Shown: one piece after another, positions 1-8,713 of the stretch
Numbering within the stretch: the first letter of the stretch is position 1
How the letters are laid out: each line of letters begins with the position of its first letter
NCBI RefSeq assembly: GCF_018127805.1
Contig: NZ_CP072334.1
Coordinates: 1,838,001 to 1,902,000 of the forward strand
Direction of reading: 5' to 3'
DNA length: 64,000 nt
From: Prevotella sp. oral taxon 475
GTDB lineage: Bacteria; Bacteroidota; Bacteroidia; Bacteroidales; Bacteroidaceae
Program-made: the position numbers and the translations under genes
Notes under the pieces: generated by a model
Databases searched by the model: none
What the model saw: the letters and a program-made list of their open reading frames with translations, nothing else
What the model was told of the DNA's origin: nothing

Positions 1-863
1 GCCACACACTGACTGATATTGACGATCACAACACCCCGTTCCGAGGCCTCTTGCAGCAGTTTCATGAGCCACGGATGTTGCGGAGCATTGCCGCTTCCAT
101 AGCTTCTCATCACGATGCTACGCAGTTCGGGCGACTCAACCAAGTGTCGAGCAATGTTCTCTTGAATGCCGGGGAAGAGCGAAAGAATGGTGATATTGGA
201 GTCGAGTGCTTGATGGGGTTGCATCGGACGACTGAAGTCGGGGCGAAGAATCTCGTGCGTATGGAAGTTGAAATTAATGCCGGCATCGCACAAGGGAGGA
301 TAGTTGAAGGATTCGAAGGCATTGAATCCGTCGGCATTTTGCTTGGTAGAACGATTTCCACGCAGCAGTTTTCCACTGAAATAGATGCACACCTCGGGCA
401 CAAGCGGCGTGCCATCGGCGTGGTGAGAGGCAGCAAGATCGATGCTGGTGACGAGGTTTTCTTTGCCGTCGGTTCTCAATTGGCCCAGCGGCAACTGACT
501 TCCCGTGAGGATAACAGGCTTCGTCAGATTCTCCAACATAAACGAAAGGGCCGATGCTGTGTAGGCCATCGTGTCGGTTCCATGCAGAATCACGAAGCCA
601 TCATATCGGTGATAATTGTCCGCAATGATGCTCACGAGATGCGCCCAAAGCCTTGGTGCCATGTCACTTGAATCGATGGGCGAGGCGAACTGATGCACGT
701 CGATACCTGTTTGCAGGTATTCGAATTCGGGAAGCTTGTCGATGAGATGGTTGAAGTCGAGAGGTTCCAACGCGCCGGTTGTGGGATTCTTGCCCATTCC
801 GATGGTTCCGCCTGTGTAGATAAGCAAAACTTTGGAGGTTCTTTTGAAAACGGGAACGGCCAT
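1..863 (-). CDS. ansA: Type I L-asparaginase (C-terminal end beyond window)
   Basis: Hydrolyses L-asparagine to aspartate and ammonia, normally in the cytoplasm. Reading down from an ATG at 861-863, about 287 residues are visible and the end runs off the left edge; the family is usually near 340-350. The N-terminal catalytic motif TGGTIG (residues 17-22, first Thr the likely nucleophile) and the second motif HGTDTMA (94-100) are intact. The stretch LTGSQLPLGQLRTDGKENL is typical of the type I family. No signal peptide is visible. It is transcribed away from the lipoprotein gene at 1130, from a good promoter at 895-925. Identification is firm; only the C-terminus cannot be judged. Confidence 0.95.
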   Translation of the reverse strand, partial: MAVPVFKRTSKVLLIYTGGTIGMGKNPTTGALEPLDFNHLIDKLPEFEYLQTGIDVHQFASPIDSSDMAPRLWAHLVSIIADNYHRYDGFVILHGTDTMAYTASALSFMLENLTKPVILTGSQLPLGQLRTDGKENLVTSIDLAASHHADGTPLVPEVCIYFSGKLLRGNRSTKQNADGFNAFESFNYPPLCDAGINFNFHTHEILRPDFSRPMQPHQALDSNITILSLFPGIQENIARHLVESPELRSIVMRSYGSGNAPQHPWLMKLLQEASERGVVIVNISQCV

Positions 864-894
864 AATGACAATTTTTTAAACTTAAAAATTGCTG

Positions 895-925
895 CAAATA
901 TACGCCAAATCCCCGGTAAACCAAA
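895..925 (-). promoter_or_regulatory. Promoter of ansA
   Basis: Read on the minus strand, TTTG (925-922), a 19-nt spacer and TATATTTG (902-895) match the Bacteroidota housekeeping promoter TTTG-N19-TAnnTTTG. The start codon follows about 31 nt downstream of the -7 box. Confidence 0.7.
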
Positions 926-934
926 AAATAAACG

Positions 935-942
935 TATATTTG
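935..942 (+). promoter_or_regulatory. Candidate -7 box facing the 1130 lipoprotein gene
   Basis: TATATTTG fits TAnnTTTG and points away from ansA. No clear -33 TTTG is visible at the right spacing. The leader to the ATG at 1130 would be about 180 nt, with no convincing gene inside it. Confidence 0.4.
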
Positions 943-1129
943 CGATGCCTCAAAAGAGGACTAACGATGAATGAAAACCCGCTTTCAAACATCGATACGA
1001 CCCGGAAATTTAACGGCAATGACGATTCCACGCTATCCGTGACAAAACTTCGTTGCCAGCACTTCGGGGCAAAATGGGGCCGAAGACTGCCTCTATCCGT
1101 GCTCATAGAAACATAAAAATAGAAAAGAT

Positions 1130-1882
1130 ATGACTCCAAAAACATTTTTTACGCTGTGCTTCTGTTCCTTATTCTTTGTGCAATGCCACCACACAGACTC
1201 TCATCATCTGCGCATCAAGGGGCAGATTGAGGGGGTGAAAGACTCGCTCGTCTTCATGATGAGCGGATTTTCTAACGGCGAACTCGTTGCAAAAGATACC
1301 ACCATCATGACCGACAATGGGGCTTTCGATCTGACGTTGCCTTTAGACAGTCCGCTTTTGCTAGAGGTTTTCGATGGGGCCACCGACCGGAATGGCGGTT
1401 ATGCCGGCTTCAATACCCTTGCCGTTCCGGGCGAAGAACTGACACTGACGGGCAATATTGCCACCGAATGCGAATTGGGCGGCAGCGATTTCTATCGCCA
1501 GCTCAACGAGGCTGAGAAAGGAATTAGGCCCATCACCGGCAAAATGAATCAGCTGGCCAAAGACTACGGACGCCTGCAAGATCAGGGAAAGATGACTGAT
1601 GCCCTCATGGAACGCTTTAGCAAACGGGGCCTTATGCTACACCTGCAACGCGAGAAGGCGATCTTCAAGTTTGTGAAAGCACACCCCGACGAAGAGGTTT
1701 CGGCCGCATTGATACACTATTTGGACGTAGACAGTGCCAAAAAATTGGTAAAAATGCTTTCCACGCGGGTGCAGAAGGGGAGATTGAAAACCTTTTTCGG
1801 TCCGATTGTCGAGGCGCAACCGATGCCTGTTCAACTTAAAAAGGAAACCTGTCCGGCAAAAGAAAAACCCGTCGTCAGATGA
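1130..1882 (+). CDS. DUF4369-type lipoprotein
   Basis: A 250-residue predicted lipoprotein. The N-terminus is a short signal peptide ending in a lipobox (FFVQC, Cys about residue 19). The part after it (HHLRIKGQIEGVKDSLVFM) resembles DUF4369, a beta-rich domain usually found in front of a thioredoxin/AhpC domain in Bacteroidota. Here the protein ends in a charged helical tail and no CxxC thioredoxin motif is present, so it would be a stand-alone DUF4369 protein. Its stop overlaps the next gene by four bases (ATGA), so the two are very likely co-translated. The domain call rests on resemblance only; the function is unknown. Confidence 0.65.
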   Translation: MTPKTFFTLCFCSLFFVQCHHTDSHHLRIKGQIEGVKDSLVFMMSGFSNGELVAKDTTIMTDNGAFDLTLPLDSPLLLEVFDGATDRNGGYAGFNTLAVPGEELTLTGNIATECELGGSDFYRQLNEAEKGIRPITGKMNQLAKDYGRLQDQGKMTDALMERFSKRGLMLHLQREKAIFKFVKAHPDEEVSAALIHYLDVDSAKKLVKMLSTRVQKGRLKTFFGPIVEAQPMPVQLKKETCPAKEKPVVR

Positions 1883-2694
1883 TGAGACGAGGTTTGTTTT
1901 TACTGTTCTTCTGTGCCATCGCTCTTTTGGGGTGGGCACAAAGAACGGAGAAAGGAAATTTTATGATGAAGAAAGGCGTGATTCCCAAAGGATATAACTT
2001 TTGGGTTTACACGCCTGCCGAATATGAAACAGACCGGCATCCGCTGCCGCTGGTAATCTTTTTGCACGGGGCGAGCTTATGTGGAAACAATCTGCAACGG
2101 GTGCGTCGTTATGGCGTTCTCGATGCGATAGACCGCGGAAAGATCATTCCGACACTCGTTGTGGCACCGCAAAATCCTGGCGGAGCATGGAATCCGCAAA
2201 AGCTAAACGACCTGCTGGAGTGGACAAAAGCCAACTATGAGGTAGACTCCACCCGCATTTACGTGTTGGGAATGAGCCTGGGCGGATATGGAACGATGGA
2301 TTTCGTGGCGACCTATCCGCAAAAGGTGGCAGCGGCGATGGCTCTGTGCGGTGGTTGTTCGAAAAGCGATGTAAGCGGAATTGGGCAGGTGCCGATGTGG
2401 ATTATGCACGGAACGGCAGACCGGGCGGTGAGTATCAAGCAGTCGGAACGAGTGGTGAACCAACTGAAAGACCTCGGTCAGGATGCGCTTCTGCGCTACG
2501 ACTGGGTGCAAGGAGGCTCGCATGGATTGCTGGCCCGACTGTTCTACCTCCAAAAAACCTACGACTGGCTGTTCTCTCACTCGCTGAACGATCGCCCGCG
2601 AATCGTGGATCGTCACTTCGATATTACTCGCGAAGATATCCAACAGACTTATCAGGAACTGAAATTTCTACCCTCAATGTACGATCATGACTAA
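1879..2694 (+). CDS. Secreted alpha/beta-hydrolase (esterase/PHB depolymerase-like)
   Basis: A 271-residue alpha/beta-hydrolase with a signal peptide (cleavage near GWAQ). The strand-loop VIFLHGAS supplies an oxyanion-type motif, GMSLGG holds the nucleophile Ser, HGTADRAVS fits the acid-residue region and GGSHG the catalytic His. The order matches the LpqC/PHB depolymerase-like and dienelactone hydrolase-like esterases. It probably acts in the periplasm or at the surface on an ester substrate that cannot be named. It starts inside the stop of the DUF4369 gene (ATGA overlap) and ends just before a strong terminator, so the two genes form a closed operon. The hydrolase fold is clear; the substrate is unknown. 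Confidence 0.8.
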   Translation: MMRRGLFLLFFCAIALLGWAQRTEKGNFMMKKGVIPKGYNFWVYTPAEYETDRHPLPLVIFLHGASLCGNNLQRVRRYGVLDAIDRGKIIPTLVVAPQNPGGAWNPQKLNDLLEWTKANYEVDSTRIYVLGMSLGGYGTMDFVATYPQKVAAAMALCGGCSKSDVSGIGQVPMWIMHGTADRAVSIKQSERVVNQLKDLGQDALLRYDWVQGGSHGLLARLFYLQKTYDWLFSHSLNDRPRIVDRHFDITREDIQQTYQELKFLPSMYDHD

Positions 2695-2713
2695 CTTTCG
2701 CCTTACCGAAAGA

Positions 2714-2743
2714 GGGAAAGAGCAGTGCTCTTTCCCCTTTTTT
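2714..2743 (+). terminator. Rho-independent terminator after the hydrolase
   Basis: A perfect 10-bp stem (GGGAAAGAGC / GCTCTTTCCC, loop AGT) is followed by CTTTTTT. It ends the 1130-2694 operon and abuts the -7 box of mnmA. Confidence 0.88.
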
Positions 2744-2747
2744 GTGC

Positions 2748-2755
2748 TATCTTTG
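2748..2755 (+). promoter_or_regulatory. Candidate -7 box of mnmA, giving an almost leaderless mRNA
   Basis: TATCTTTG fits TAnnTTTG and ends 5 nt before the mnmA ATG at 2761. A start site about 6-8 nt downstream of the box would fall on or beside the A of the start codon. The -33 element is not clear because that region is the terminator stem. Confidence 0.5.
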
Positions 2756-2760
2756 CAGGC

Positions 2761-3852
2761 ATGAACGTCAACGAAATCAAAGATCAAAAGATAGCCGTAC
2801 TCCTCTCTGGCGGAGTGGACAGTTCGGTGGTGGTCTACGAATTGGCCCAATTAGGACTTCAACCCGACTGCTTCTACATCAAGATTGGCCCCGAGGAAGA
2901 CGAGGAATGGGACTGTTCTTCGGAGGAAGACCTGGAAATGGCCTCCGCCGTTGCTGCCCGATTCGGTTGTGGACTCGAGGTGGTAGACTGTCATGAGGCA
3001 TACTGGCAACAGGTGACTCGCTATACAATGGAAAAGGTGAAGGCAGGTTTCACACCCAATCCCGATGTGATGTGCAACCGAATGATTAAGTTTGGGGCTT
3101 TCAACGAGAAGCGTGGACATGCCTACGACTTGATTGCCACCGGCCATTATGCGCAAACGGAATGGATCGATGGACGGAAATGGCTCGTCACCAGTCCCGA
3201 TCCCGTGAAAGATCAGACCGACTTTCTGGCTCAGCTTCATCCCTATCAGCTGCAGAAAGCCCTCTTCCCCATCGGACATTATCAAAAGGAAGAGGTGCGG
3301 CAAATTGCCCAACGGGAACATCTCATCAATGCTCGCCGCAAGGATAGTCAAGGGATTTGTTTCCTCGGAAAAATCAAATATAATGATTACATTCGGCGTT
3401 ACTTGGGCGAAAATCCCGGCGAGGTGCTCGAGTTTGAAACCGGACGGAAGATTGGAATGCACCGTGGACTGTGGTTTCACACCATCGGTCAGCGTCACGG
3501 ATTGGGTTTTGGCGGTGGTCCTTGGTATGCCGTGAAGAAGGATGTGGCGCAGAATCGGCTCTATGTGAGCAAGGGATTCGAACCACAAACAGCCTATAAA
3601 AAAGATTTCCCTATACACGATCTGCACTTGCTCACGGCTCCTCTTGAAAGCCTGGAGGTGACGTTCAAGATTCGTCATACGCCTGAATACCATCGCGCCA
3701 CGCTCGAACCTCTGGCTCAAGGCGCATATCTTGTGCATGCCGAGGCTCCGATTCAGGGCGTGGCTCCCGGTCAGTTTTGCGTGATCTATGACCGTGAGCA
3801 CCACCGCTGCTATGGCTCGGCAGAGATTACAATAGGAGATGGAGAAAGATAA
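2761..3852 (+). CDS. mnmA: tRNA 2-thiouridine(34) synthase MnmA
   Basis: Thiolates U34 in the wobble position of tRNA-Lys, -Glu and -Gln, using ATP and a sulfur donor. The 363-residue protein has the PP-loop SGGVDSS (residues 16-22) and the two cysteines of the family: Cys105 in MCNRMIKFG and Cys200 in DSQGICFLG. The C-terminal half has the usual barrel region (GLWFHTIGQRHGLGFGGGPWYAV). An in-frame start 12 codons upstream exists, but the ATG at 2761 gives the conserved N-terminus and sits directly behind the promoter. It stands between a terminator upstream and a bidirectional terminator downstream, so it is probably a single-gene unit. Confidence 0.95.
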   Translation: MNVNEIKDQKIAVLLSGGVDSSVVVYELAQLGLQPDCFYIKIGPEEDEEWDCSSEEDLEMASAVAARFGCGLEVVDCHEAYWQQVTRYTMEKVKAGFTPNPDVMCNRMIKFGAFNEKRGHAYDLIATGHYAQTEWIDGRKWLVTSPDPVKDQTDFLAQLHPYQLQKALFPIGHYQKEEVRQIAQREHLINARRKDSQGICFLGKIKYNDYIRRYLGENPGEVLEFETGRKIGMHRGLWFHTIGQRHGLGFGGGPWYAVKKDVAQNRLYVSKGFEPQTAYKKDFPIHDLHLLTAPLESLEVTFKIRHTPEYHRATLEPLAQGAYLVHAEAPIQGVAPGQFCVIYDREHHRCYGSAEITIGDGER

Positions 3853-3880
3853 ACAGATCTGTTGCGACGCCATTCTCATC

Positions 3881-3943
3881 AAAAAGTATATACCTTTTTT
3901 TAAGACCTATATACCTTTCATGAAAATGTATATCCCTTTTGGG
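3881..3943 (+). repeat. Three 21-bp tandem units (TATATACC core)
   Basis: Three 21-bp units at 3881-3901, 3902-3922 and 3923-3943 share the core TATATACCTTT, with the third reading TATATCCCTTT. The third unit is also the left arm of the terminator hairpin at 3925-3964. In one frame the units would read as a repeated YIPF heptapeptide, but that frame has no independent support as a gene. Confidence 0.6.
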
Positions 3944-3964
3944 CAAAGGGGATATACATTTTTT
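3925..3964. terminator. Bidirectional terminator between mnmA and the cyclo-ligase gene
   Basis: Left arm AATGTATATCCC plus TTTT pairs with AAAG plus GGGATATACATT around loop GGGC: a 16-bp stem with one G-T wobble. A T-run follows on the plus strand (TTTTTTC) and AT-rich sequence follows on the minus strand. It sits between two convergent genes. Confidence 0.8.
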
Positions 3965-3994
3965 CAAAACGCAAGAAGCGCAAGGAGGTTTTAC

Positions 3995-4525
3995 CTATAT
4001 CACTTCGTTCACCGGTATGTCGTATTGGTCTGATGGGACGTAGTCTACCTTTTGAAAATCGAAGCAAATTCCGATTTTATAGGCCTTCGGAACTTGCTGT
4101 AAAAAGCGGTCGTAATAGCCTTTTCCACGCCCTAACCGGTGTCCATCCGCATCAAAACTCATCCCTGGAACAACGATGACGTCTATCTCTTCCAGCGTTT
4201 GAAAGGGCCGACCCATGGGTTCAAGAATATTCATAGATCCGGTTTGCAGGCAGGCTTGGTCTCGATATTCGCGCACTTCCATCCGCTCTTCGTCAAGAAC
4301 CACGGGGAGAAGTACACGCTTCCCGCAGGCAGCAAGACGGTCAATGGCGGTGTGTGTATCAACCTCGTCTGGTAGAGAATGGTAGAGCATCACCGTGTTG
4401 GCCTGTTCAATGCGAGGATGAACGAGTAGCCGACTGATAAGAGAAAGCGACTGCACGCGCAGTTCTTCAGCAGAAAATTGTCGTTTTCGGCTTCTTATCT
4501 CCTTTCGCAGTTCGTTCTTTTCCAT
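3995..4525 (-). CDS. 5-formyltetrahydrofolate cyclo-ligase
   Basis: Converts 5-formyl-THF to 5,10-methenyl-THF with ATP in one-carbon metabolism. The 176-residue protein has the N-terminal basic helix (KNELRKEIRSRKRQF), the middle folate-binding region and the family signature RLGRGKGYYDRFL at about residues 130-142. Length is normal for the family. Its ATG follows the stop codon of the upstream S41 peptidase gene with no gap, so it is the last gene of a minus-strand operon starting with the M3 peptidase or further upstream. Confidence 0.93.
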   Translation of the reverse strand: MEKNELRKEIRSRKRQFSAEELRVQSLSLISRLLVHPRIEQANTVMLYHSLPDEVDTHTAIDRLAACGKRVLLPVVLDEERMEVREYRDQACLQTGSMNILEPMGRPFQTLEEIDVIVVPGMSFDADGHRLGRGKGYYDRFLQQVPKAYKIGICFDFQKVDYVPSDQYDIPVNEVI

Positions 4526-6166
4526 TTACTTTTTCTTTGAGGATAGGGGTCGCTTCGGAAATGCAGCATTCTCGCGAAACACTTTTATCGTGGCTTTTAT
4601 CACGGGATCGGATTGGTTGATATACGTGGTCCAGGCCTCATCGTCGAGCATCCCGTAGATAATCCGACTGTGAATAAACCGTTTCAACAGACTGCGCGAC
4701 TTACGTATCATCAGATTCCGACGTTGTAGGCCATGCTTATCGGCATAGACCACAAACTGTTCGATGAGGTTTTGCTTGTCGAGGTAGGCTTCAAGTTCGG
4801 GTAGTGTTTTATAGGAGCTTAATTTGCGACGGTTCTCATCGGTGTAGCTGTAGGCAAACTGAAGAATCAGTCCGCTCATGGCTGCTTGTTTGTAATAGGA
4901 TGTCATTCCGAGTGTGTCTTCGGGAACGAAAATATCCGGTGTGATTCCGCCGCCGCCGTAAACGGTCCGACCAAAGCCGGTGTGATAAGCTGGCCCCGTG
5001 TGTTTGATGCTGTCTTGTGAAAAGAACTCCCCATGCTGGTAACGACTGTAGATATCTTGCCCATAGTCGGCATCGTCTCCAGCTGTGTAGGGCTTTTGTA
5101 TACATCTTCCGGAAGGTGTATAATACCGAGCGATGGTGAGACGGATGAGACTGCCGTCGGTGAAAGCCATCTGCTGCTGAACCAATCCTTTGCCGAACGA
5201 ACGGCGACCGATGATCGTGGCGCGGTCGTTGTCCTGCATTGCTCCGGCAAAAATTTCGGAGGCGGAGGCCGATCCTTCGTTGATGAGCACTACAAGCGGG
5301 AGTTTTTGATAGCTTCCATGCCCGTCGCTAAGGTAATCTTGACGTTGTGCCTTGCGTCCTTGGGTATAGACCACGAGCTTGTTCTTGGGTAAGAACTCGT
5401 TGGCCATCTGCACAGCCGACTGCAAATAACCGCCCGTATTGTCTCGTAGGTCGATAACAAGACTCTTAAATCCTTCTTGTGACAGCTTGGCCAGCGCGAT
5501 GAGCAGTTCGGGATAAGTCGTTTCGCCGAAGTTCTTGATGCGGATATATCCCGTATCATCGTTGAGCATGTAGGTGGCCGTAATGCTTTTCTGCGGAATA
5601 TCGCCACGAATCACGGTGAACTCTTTGATTTTCTTTTGTCCGTATCGCACCACGCCCAGTACGACCTTCGTGTCTTTCGGTCCTTTGAGTCTGCGCATGG
5701 CCTCTTCGTTATTGATGTCTTTGCCCACAAAGGGTTTCCCGTCTATGCGCACAATTTTATCTCCAGCCAATAAACCGGCACGTTCTGCCGGGGCATTCTT
5801 GACTACATTCTGCACGTGAAGCGTGTCTTGACGAATGTTGAATTCAATGCCTACGCCAGAGAAAGAACCTTTCAAGTCGTCGTTGGTGGCTTGCACGTCT
5901 TTCGCACTGATGTAAACAGAATGCGGATCGAGATCGGCCAGAATCTGCGGTATGGCTTTATCCACGAGCGAATCGATGTTGACGTTATCGACATACTGGT
6001 CGTCGATGATGTGCAAGAGGTTGTTGAGCCGGTTGCTTCCCGAGTTGATAATATTGAGTCGGTTGCCCGAGAAATGATTGGCATAGAATGTTCCCATGAC
6101 AATACCGATTGCCACGCACAACGCCATAAGCAAGGGCATGTAGCGATTTTTTCTATTCTGATTCAC
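4526..6166 (-). CDS. Carboxy-terminal processing peptidase, S41 family (CtpA/Prc type)
   Basis: A 546-residue periplasmic serine protease anchored by one N-terminal membrane segment (residues 11-28). A PDZ domain (about 95-180) precedes the catalytic domain. The Ser/Lys dyad is visible: Ser301 in NEGSASASEI and Lys326 in RRSFGKGLVQ, the 25-residue spacing known from E. coli Prc. Such proteases trim or degrade envelope proteins from the C-terminus. The start codon is GTG and overlaps the stop of the dCMP deaminase gene (GTGA, 6163-6166), indicating translational coupling. The 120-residue C-terminal tail is helical and basic at the end. Confidence 0.93.
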   Translation of the reverse strand: MNQNRKNRYMPLLMALCVAIGIVMGTFYANHFSGNRLNIINSGSNRLNNLLHIIDDQYVDNVNIDSLVDKAIPQILADLDPHSVYISAKDVQATNDDLKGSFSGVGIEFNIRQDTLHVQNVVKNAPAERAGLLAGDKIVRIDGKPFVGKDINNEEAMRRLKGPKDTKVVLGVVRYGQKKIKEFTVIRGDIPQKSITATYMLNDDTGYIRIKNFGETTYPELLIALAKLSQEGFKSLVIDLRDNTGGYLQSAVQMANEFLPKNKLVVYTQGRKAQRQDYLSDGHGSYQKLPLVVLINEGSASASEIFAGAMQDNDRATIIGRRSFGKGLVQQQMAFTDGSLIRLTIARYYTPSGRCIQKPYTAGDDADYGQDIYSRYQHGEFFSQDSIKHTGPAYHTGFGRTVYGGGGITPDIFVPEDTLGMTSYYKQAAMSGLILQFAYSYTDENRRKLSSYKTLPELEAYLDKQNLIEQFVVYADKHGLQRRNLMIRKSRSLLKRFIHSRIIYGMLDDEAWTTYINQSDPVIKATIKVFRENAAFPKRPLSSKKK

Positions 6167-6588
6167 TGTTCGTCCGGATTAAGATATAAAACTTCGATAT
6201 TTGCTTTCTTGAGCAGGTTGATGCCGTCTTCCAACCGATATTTCTCGCCATAGACCACTCGTTTGATGCCCGCTTGGATAATGAGTTTGGCACACTCGAT
6301 ACAGGGGGCTGCCGTGACGTAAAGTGTAGATCCGTCGCTGTTGTTGCTGCTGCGTGCCAACTTGGTGATGGCATTTGCTTCGGCGTGAAGAACGTAAGGT
6401 TTTGTGATATTGTTTTCGTCCTCGCATACATTCTCGAAACCACTGGGTGTACCGTTGTAGCCATCGCTGATAATCATTTTCTCTTTTACCACGAGGGCAC
6501 CCACCTTGCGTCTTTCGCAATAGCTGTTTTCGGCCCAGATACGAGCCATGCGCAGATAGCGCAGGTCGAGAATATGCTGTTTGTTCAT
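6163..6588 (-). CDS. dCMP deaminase family protein
   Basis: A 141-residue cytidine/deoxycytidylate deaminase-fold protein, probably supplying dUMP from dCMP for thymidylate synthesis. The zinc site is complete: His68-Ala-Glu70 in HAEANAI and Cys96/Cys99 in PCIEC. The loop SDGYNGTPSGFENVCED is characteristic of the dCMP deaminase/ComEB group. The ATG at 6586-6588 lies 16 nt after the M3 peptidase stop; longer in-frame starts would overlap that gene and add residues not expected for the family. It is the second gene of the run M3 peptidase - dCMP deaminase - S41 - cyclo-ligase. Confidence 0.92.
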   Translation of the reverse strand: MNKQHILDLRYLRMARIWAENSYCERRKVGALVVKEKMIISDGYNGTPSGFENVCEDENNITKPYVLHAEANAITKLARSSNNSDGSTLYVTAAPCIECAKLIIQAGIKRVVYGEKYRLEDGINLLKKANIEVLYLNPDEQ

Positions 6589-6604
6589 TTTGATAAGGAT
6601 TCCA

Positions 6605-8713
6605 TTATTTTGTGCCATTCGTTTTCTTTCTCCAAATGCCATCTCTCTTGAGGAGGGCATCGATGGAGGGTTCGCTGCCGCGGAATCGTTTATAAAGCAC
6701 CATAGGATGTTCTGTTCCGCCACGCGAGAGGATGTTGTCACGAAATCTTTGTGCGGTTTCTTGATTGAAGATGCCCTGCTCTTTAAACACACTGAAAGCG
6801 TCGGCATCCAGCACTTCGGCCCACTTATAACTGTAGTAGCCGGCAGCATAACCGCCTGCCATGATATGAGAGAACTGTACGGTCATGCAGGTGTCGGGCA
6901 ATTGCTGGGTGATGATCGCTTTCTTCCAGGCTTCTTTCTCGAAGGGGATGATGTCTTCGGTGAAGGCTTCTTTCTGGGTATAGTAGGCCATGTCGAGCAA
7001 ACCGAAGCTCACTTGTCGCAGACAGGCTGTGGCCGCCATGAAGTTGCGGCTTTTTACGATGCGTTCGATGAGTTCGTCGGGGATGATTTCGCCCGTTTGA
7101 TAATGGACGGCGAACGTGCGGAGGAAGTCTTTCTCGATGGCGAAGTTTTCCATCAGCTGCGAGGGGAGTTCAACAAAATCCCACCAGACGTTGGTGCCGC
7201 TCAGACTTTCGAAACGGCTATTGGCAAACATGCCATGGAGCGAGTGTCCGAACTCGTGCAAGAACGTTTCCACCTCGCCGAGTGTCAGCAGGGCGGGCTT
7301 TTCGGCGGTGGGTTTCGTGAAGTTCATCACCACGCTGACGTGCGGCCGAACGTTTGTGCCTTTGCTGTCGATCCACTGTCCTTGAAATTCCGTCATCCAG
7401 GCTCCGCCCTGCTTTCCTTTTCGAGGGAAGAAGTCGGCATAGAAGACGGCCAGGAACGAACCGTCTTTATCGAACACTTCATAGGCCCGCACATCGGGGT
7501 GATAGACCGGAATGTCGGCGTTCTCTTTGAAGGTGATGCCGTAGAGCCTGGTGGCCAGGCCGAAGACGCCCTCAATGACTTTCGAGAGTTCGAAATAAGG
7601 TCGCAGCATTTCCGAGTCGAGATTGAATTTTTCCATCTGCAACCGATGCGAATAGAAAGCCATGTCCCAGGGTTCGAGTTGGAAGTCGTCGCCTTCCTGT
7701 GCTTGGGCCAGGCGTTCCACTTCGGCGAGTTCTTCGATGGCCGTAGGCTTGTAGGCTTCGAGCAGACTGTCGAGCAGTTGGTATACCTTCTTCGTATTGG
7801 TGGCCATGCGATGTTTGAGCACATAGTCGGCATAGGTTTCATATCCCAGCAGTTGAGCGATTTCTCGCCTCAGGTTGACCAATCGTTTGCAAATCTCGAG
7901 ATTGTTTTCCGCATTGGGATGCGTACATTCTGTATTGCGGGCCATGTATAGCTGGCGGCGCAGAGAGCGTTGCGTGGCGTAGGTGAGGAAAGGCGAATAA
8001 CTGGGAAAGTCGAGTGTAAACGTCCACCCCTTCTCTCCGCGTTCTTCAGCGGCGAGCGATGCGGCTTGGCGGGCGGTTTCGGGCAGTCCGTCGAGTTGTT
8101 CTTCGTCGGTGAGGTGGAGGGTGAAGGCTTTATTTTCTTTCAGCAGATTCTGCGAGAATTGCAGCGCCAGCCGGCCGGCCTCTTCGGTGAGGGCTCTGAG
8201 TTGTTCTTTTCCGGCATCGTCGAGCAGGGCCCCGCTACGCACAAAGCCGTCGTAGCTGTTTTCGAGCAGCATCTCCTCTTCGGCATCCAGGGGTCGATGG
8301 TGTTCGTAGACGTATTTGATGCGTTCGAAGAGCCGCCGATTGAGCCGCACGTCGTTGGCATGCTGCGTGAGGATGGGACTCATTTTCTGTGCCAGGGCAT
8401 CGAGTTCATCATTGGTTTCGGCACTCATCATACAGGAGAACACGCTGTAGACGCGGCTCAAGAGGTCGTAATATCCATCGCCCTGCTCGTTGTCCACCCT
8501 GACGATGGTGTTCTCGAAAGTAGGTTCTGCTGGGTCGTTGATCAGTTTTTCGATGGCCTCGTTATCCCGTCTGATTCCCTCCATGAAGGCTTCTTCGTAA
8601 TGTTCGGTTTTGATGAGATGAAAGGGAACGGTCTCATGGGGCGTATGGTATTCCTCGAAAAAGGGATTGTGATGCGTGTTGATTTCTCTCGTCGGATGTT
8701 GATTCGTATTCAT
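6605..8713 (-). CDS. M3 family zinc metallopeptidase (peptidyl-dipeptidase Dcp / oligopeptidase type)
   Basis: A 702-residue thimet-family peptidase that degrades short peptides. The zinc motif HEFGH is at residues 486-490 (TFLHEFGHSLHG), with the third ligand region downstream (SRFESLSGTNVWWDFVELPSQ). No signal peptide is visible, so it is probably cytoplasmic. Length and sequence style (NPFFEEYHTPHETVPF at the N-terminus) fit the Dcp/OpdA branch of Bacteroidota. A candidate -7 box (TATTTTTG on the minus strand, 8799-8806) lies upstream, next to the large repeat array at 8879-9596. It heads a tightly packed four-gene operon. Confidence 0.93.
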   Translation of the reverse strand: MNTNQHPTREINTHHNPFFEEYHTPHETVPFHLIKTEHYEEAFMEGIRRDNEAIEKLINDPAEPTFENTIVRVDNEQGDGYYDLLSRVYSVFSCMMSAETNDELDALAQKMSPILTQHANDVRLNRRLFERIKYVYEHHRPLDAEEEMLLENSYDGFVRSGALLDDAGKEQLRALTEEAGRLALQFSQNLLKENKAFTLHLTDEEQLDGLPETARQAASLAAEERGEKGWTFTLDFPSYSPFLTYATQRSLRRQLYMARNTECTHPNAENNLEICKRLVNLRREIAQLLGYETYADYVLKHRMATNTKKVYQLLDSLLEAYKPTAIEELAEVERLAQAQEGDDFQLEPWDMAFYSHRLQMEKFNLDSEMLRPYFELSKVIEGVFGLATRLYGITFKENADIPVYHPDVRAYEVFDKDGSFLAVFYADFFPRKGKQGGAWMTEFQGQWIDSKGTNVRPHVSVVMNFTKPTAEKPALLTLGEVETFLHEFGHSLHGMFANSRFESLSGTNVWWDFVELPSQLMENFAIEKDFLRTFAVHYQTGEIIPDELIERIVKSRNFMAATACLRQVSFGLLDMAYYTQKEAFTEDIIPFEKEAWKKAIITQQLPDTCMTVQFSHIMAGGYAAGYYSYKWAEVLDADAFSVFKEQGIFNQETAQRFRDNILSRGGTEHPMVLYKRFRGSEPSIDALLKRDGIWRKKTNGTK

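Noticed and set aside
889..1116. Small protein before the DUF4369 lipoprotein
   Set aside because: Composition is unremarkable, no family resemblance is seen, and it overlaps the divergent promoter region.
3839..4033. 64-residue protein with YIPF repeats
   Set aside because: It starts inside mnmA and runs through a terminator hairpin into the end of the convergent gene. It is better explained as a DNA repeat.
6581..7951. 456-codon open frame on the plus strand
   Set aside because: It is antisense to the M3 peptidase with its HEFGH motif.
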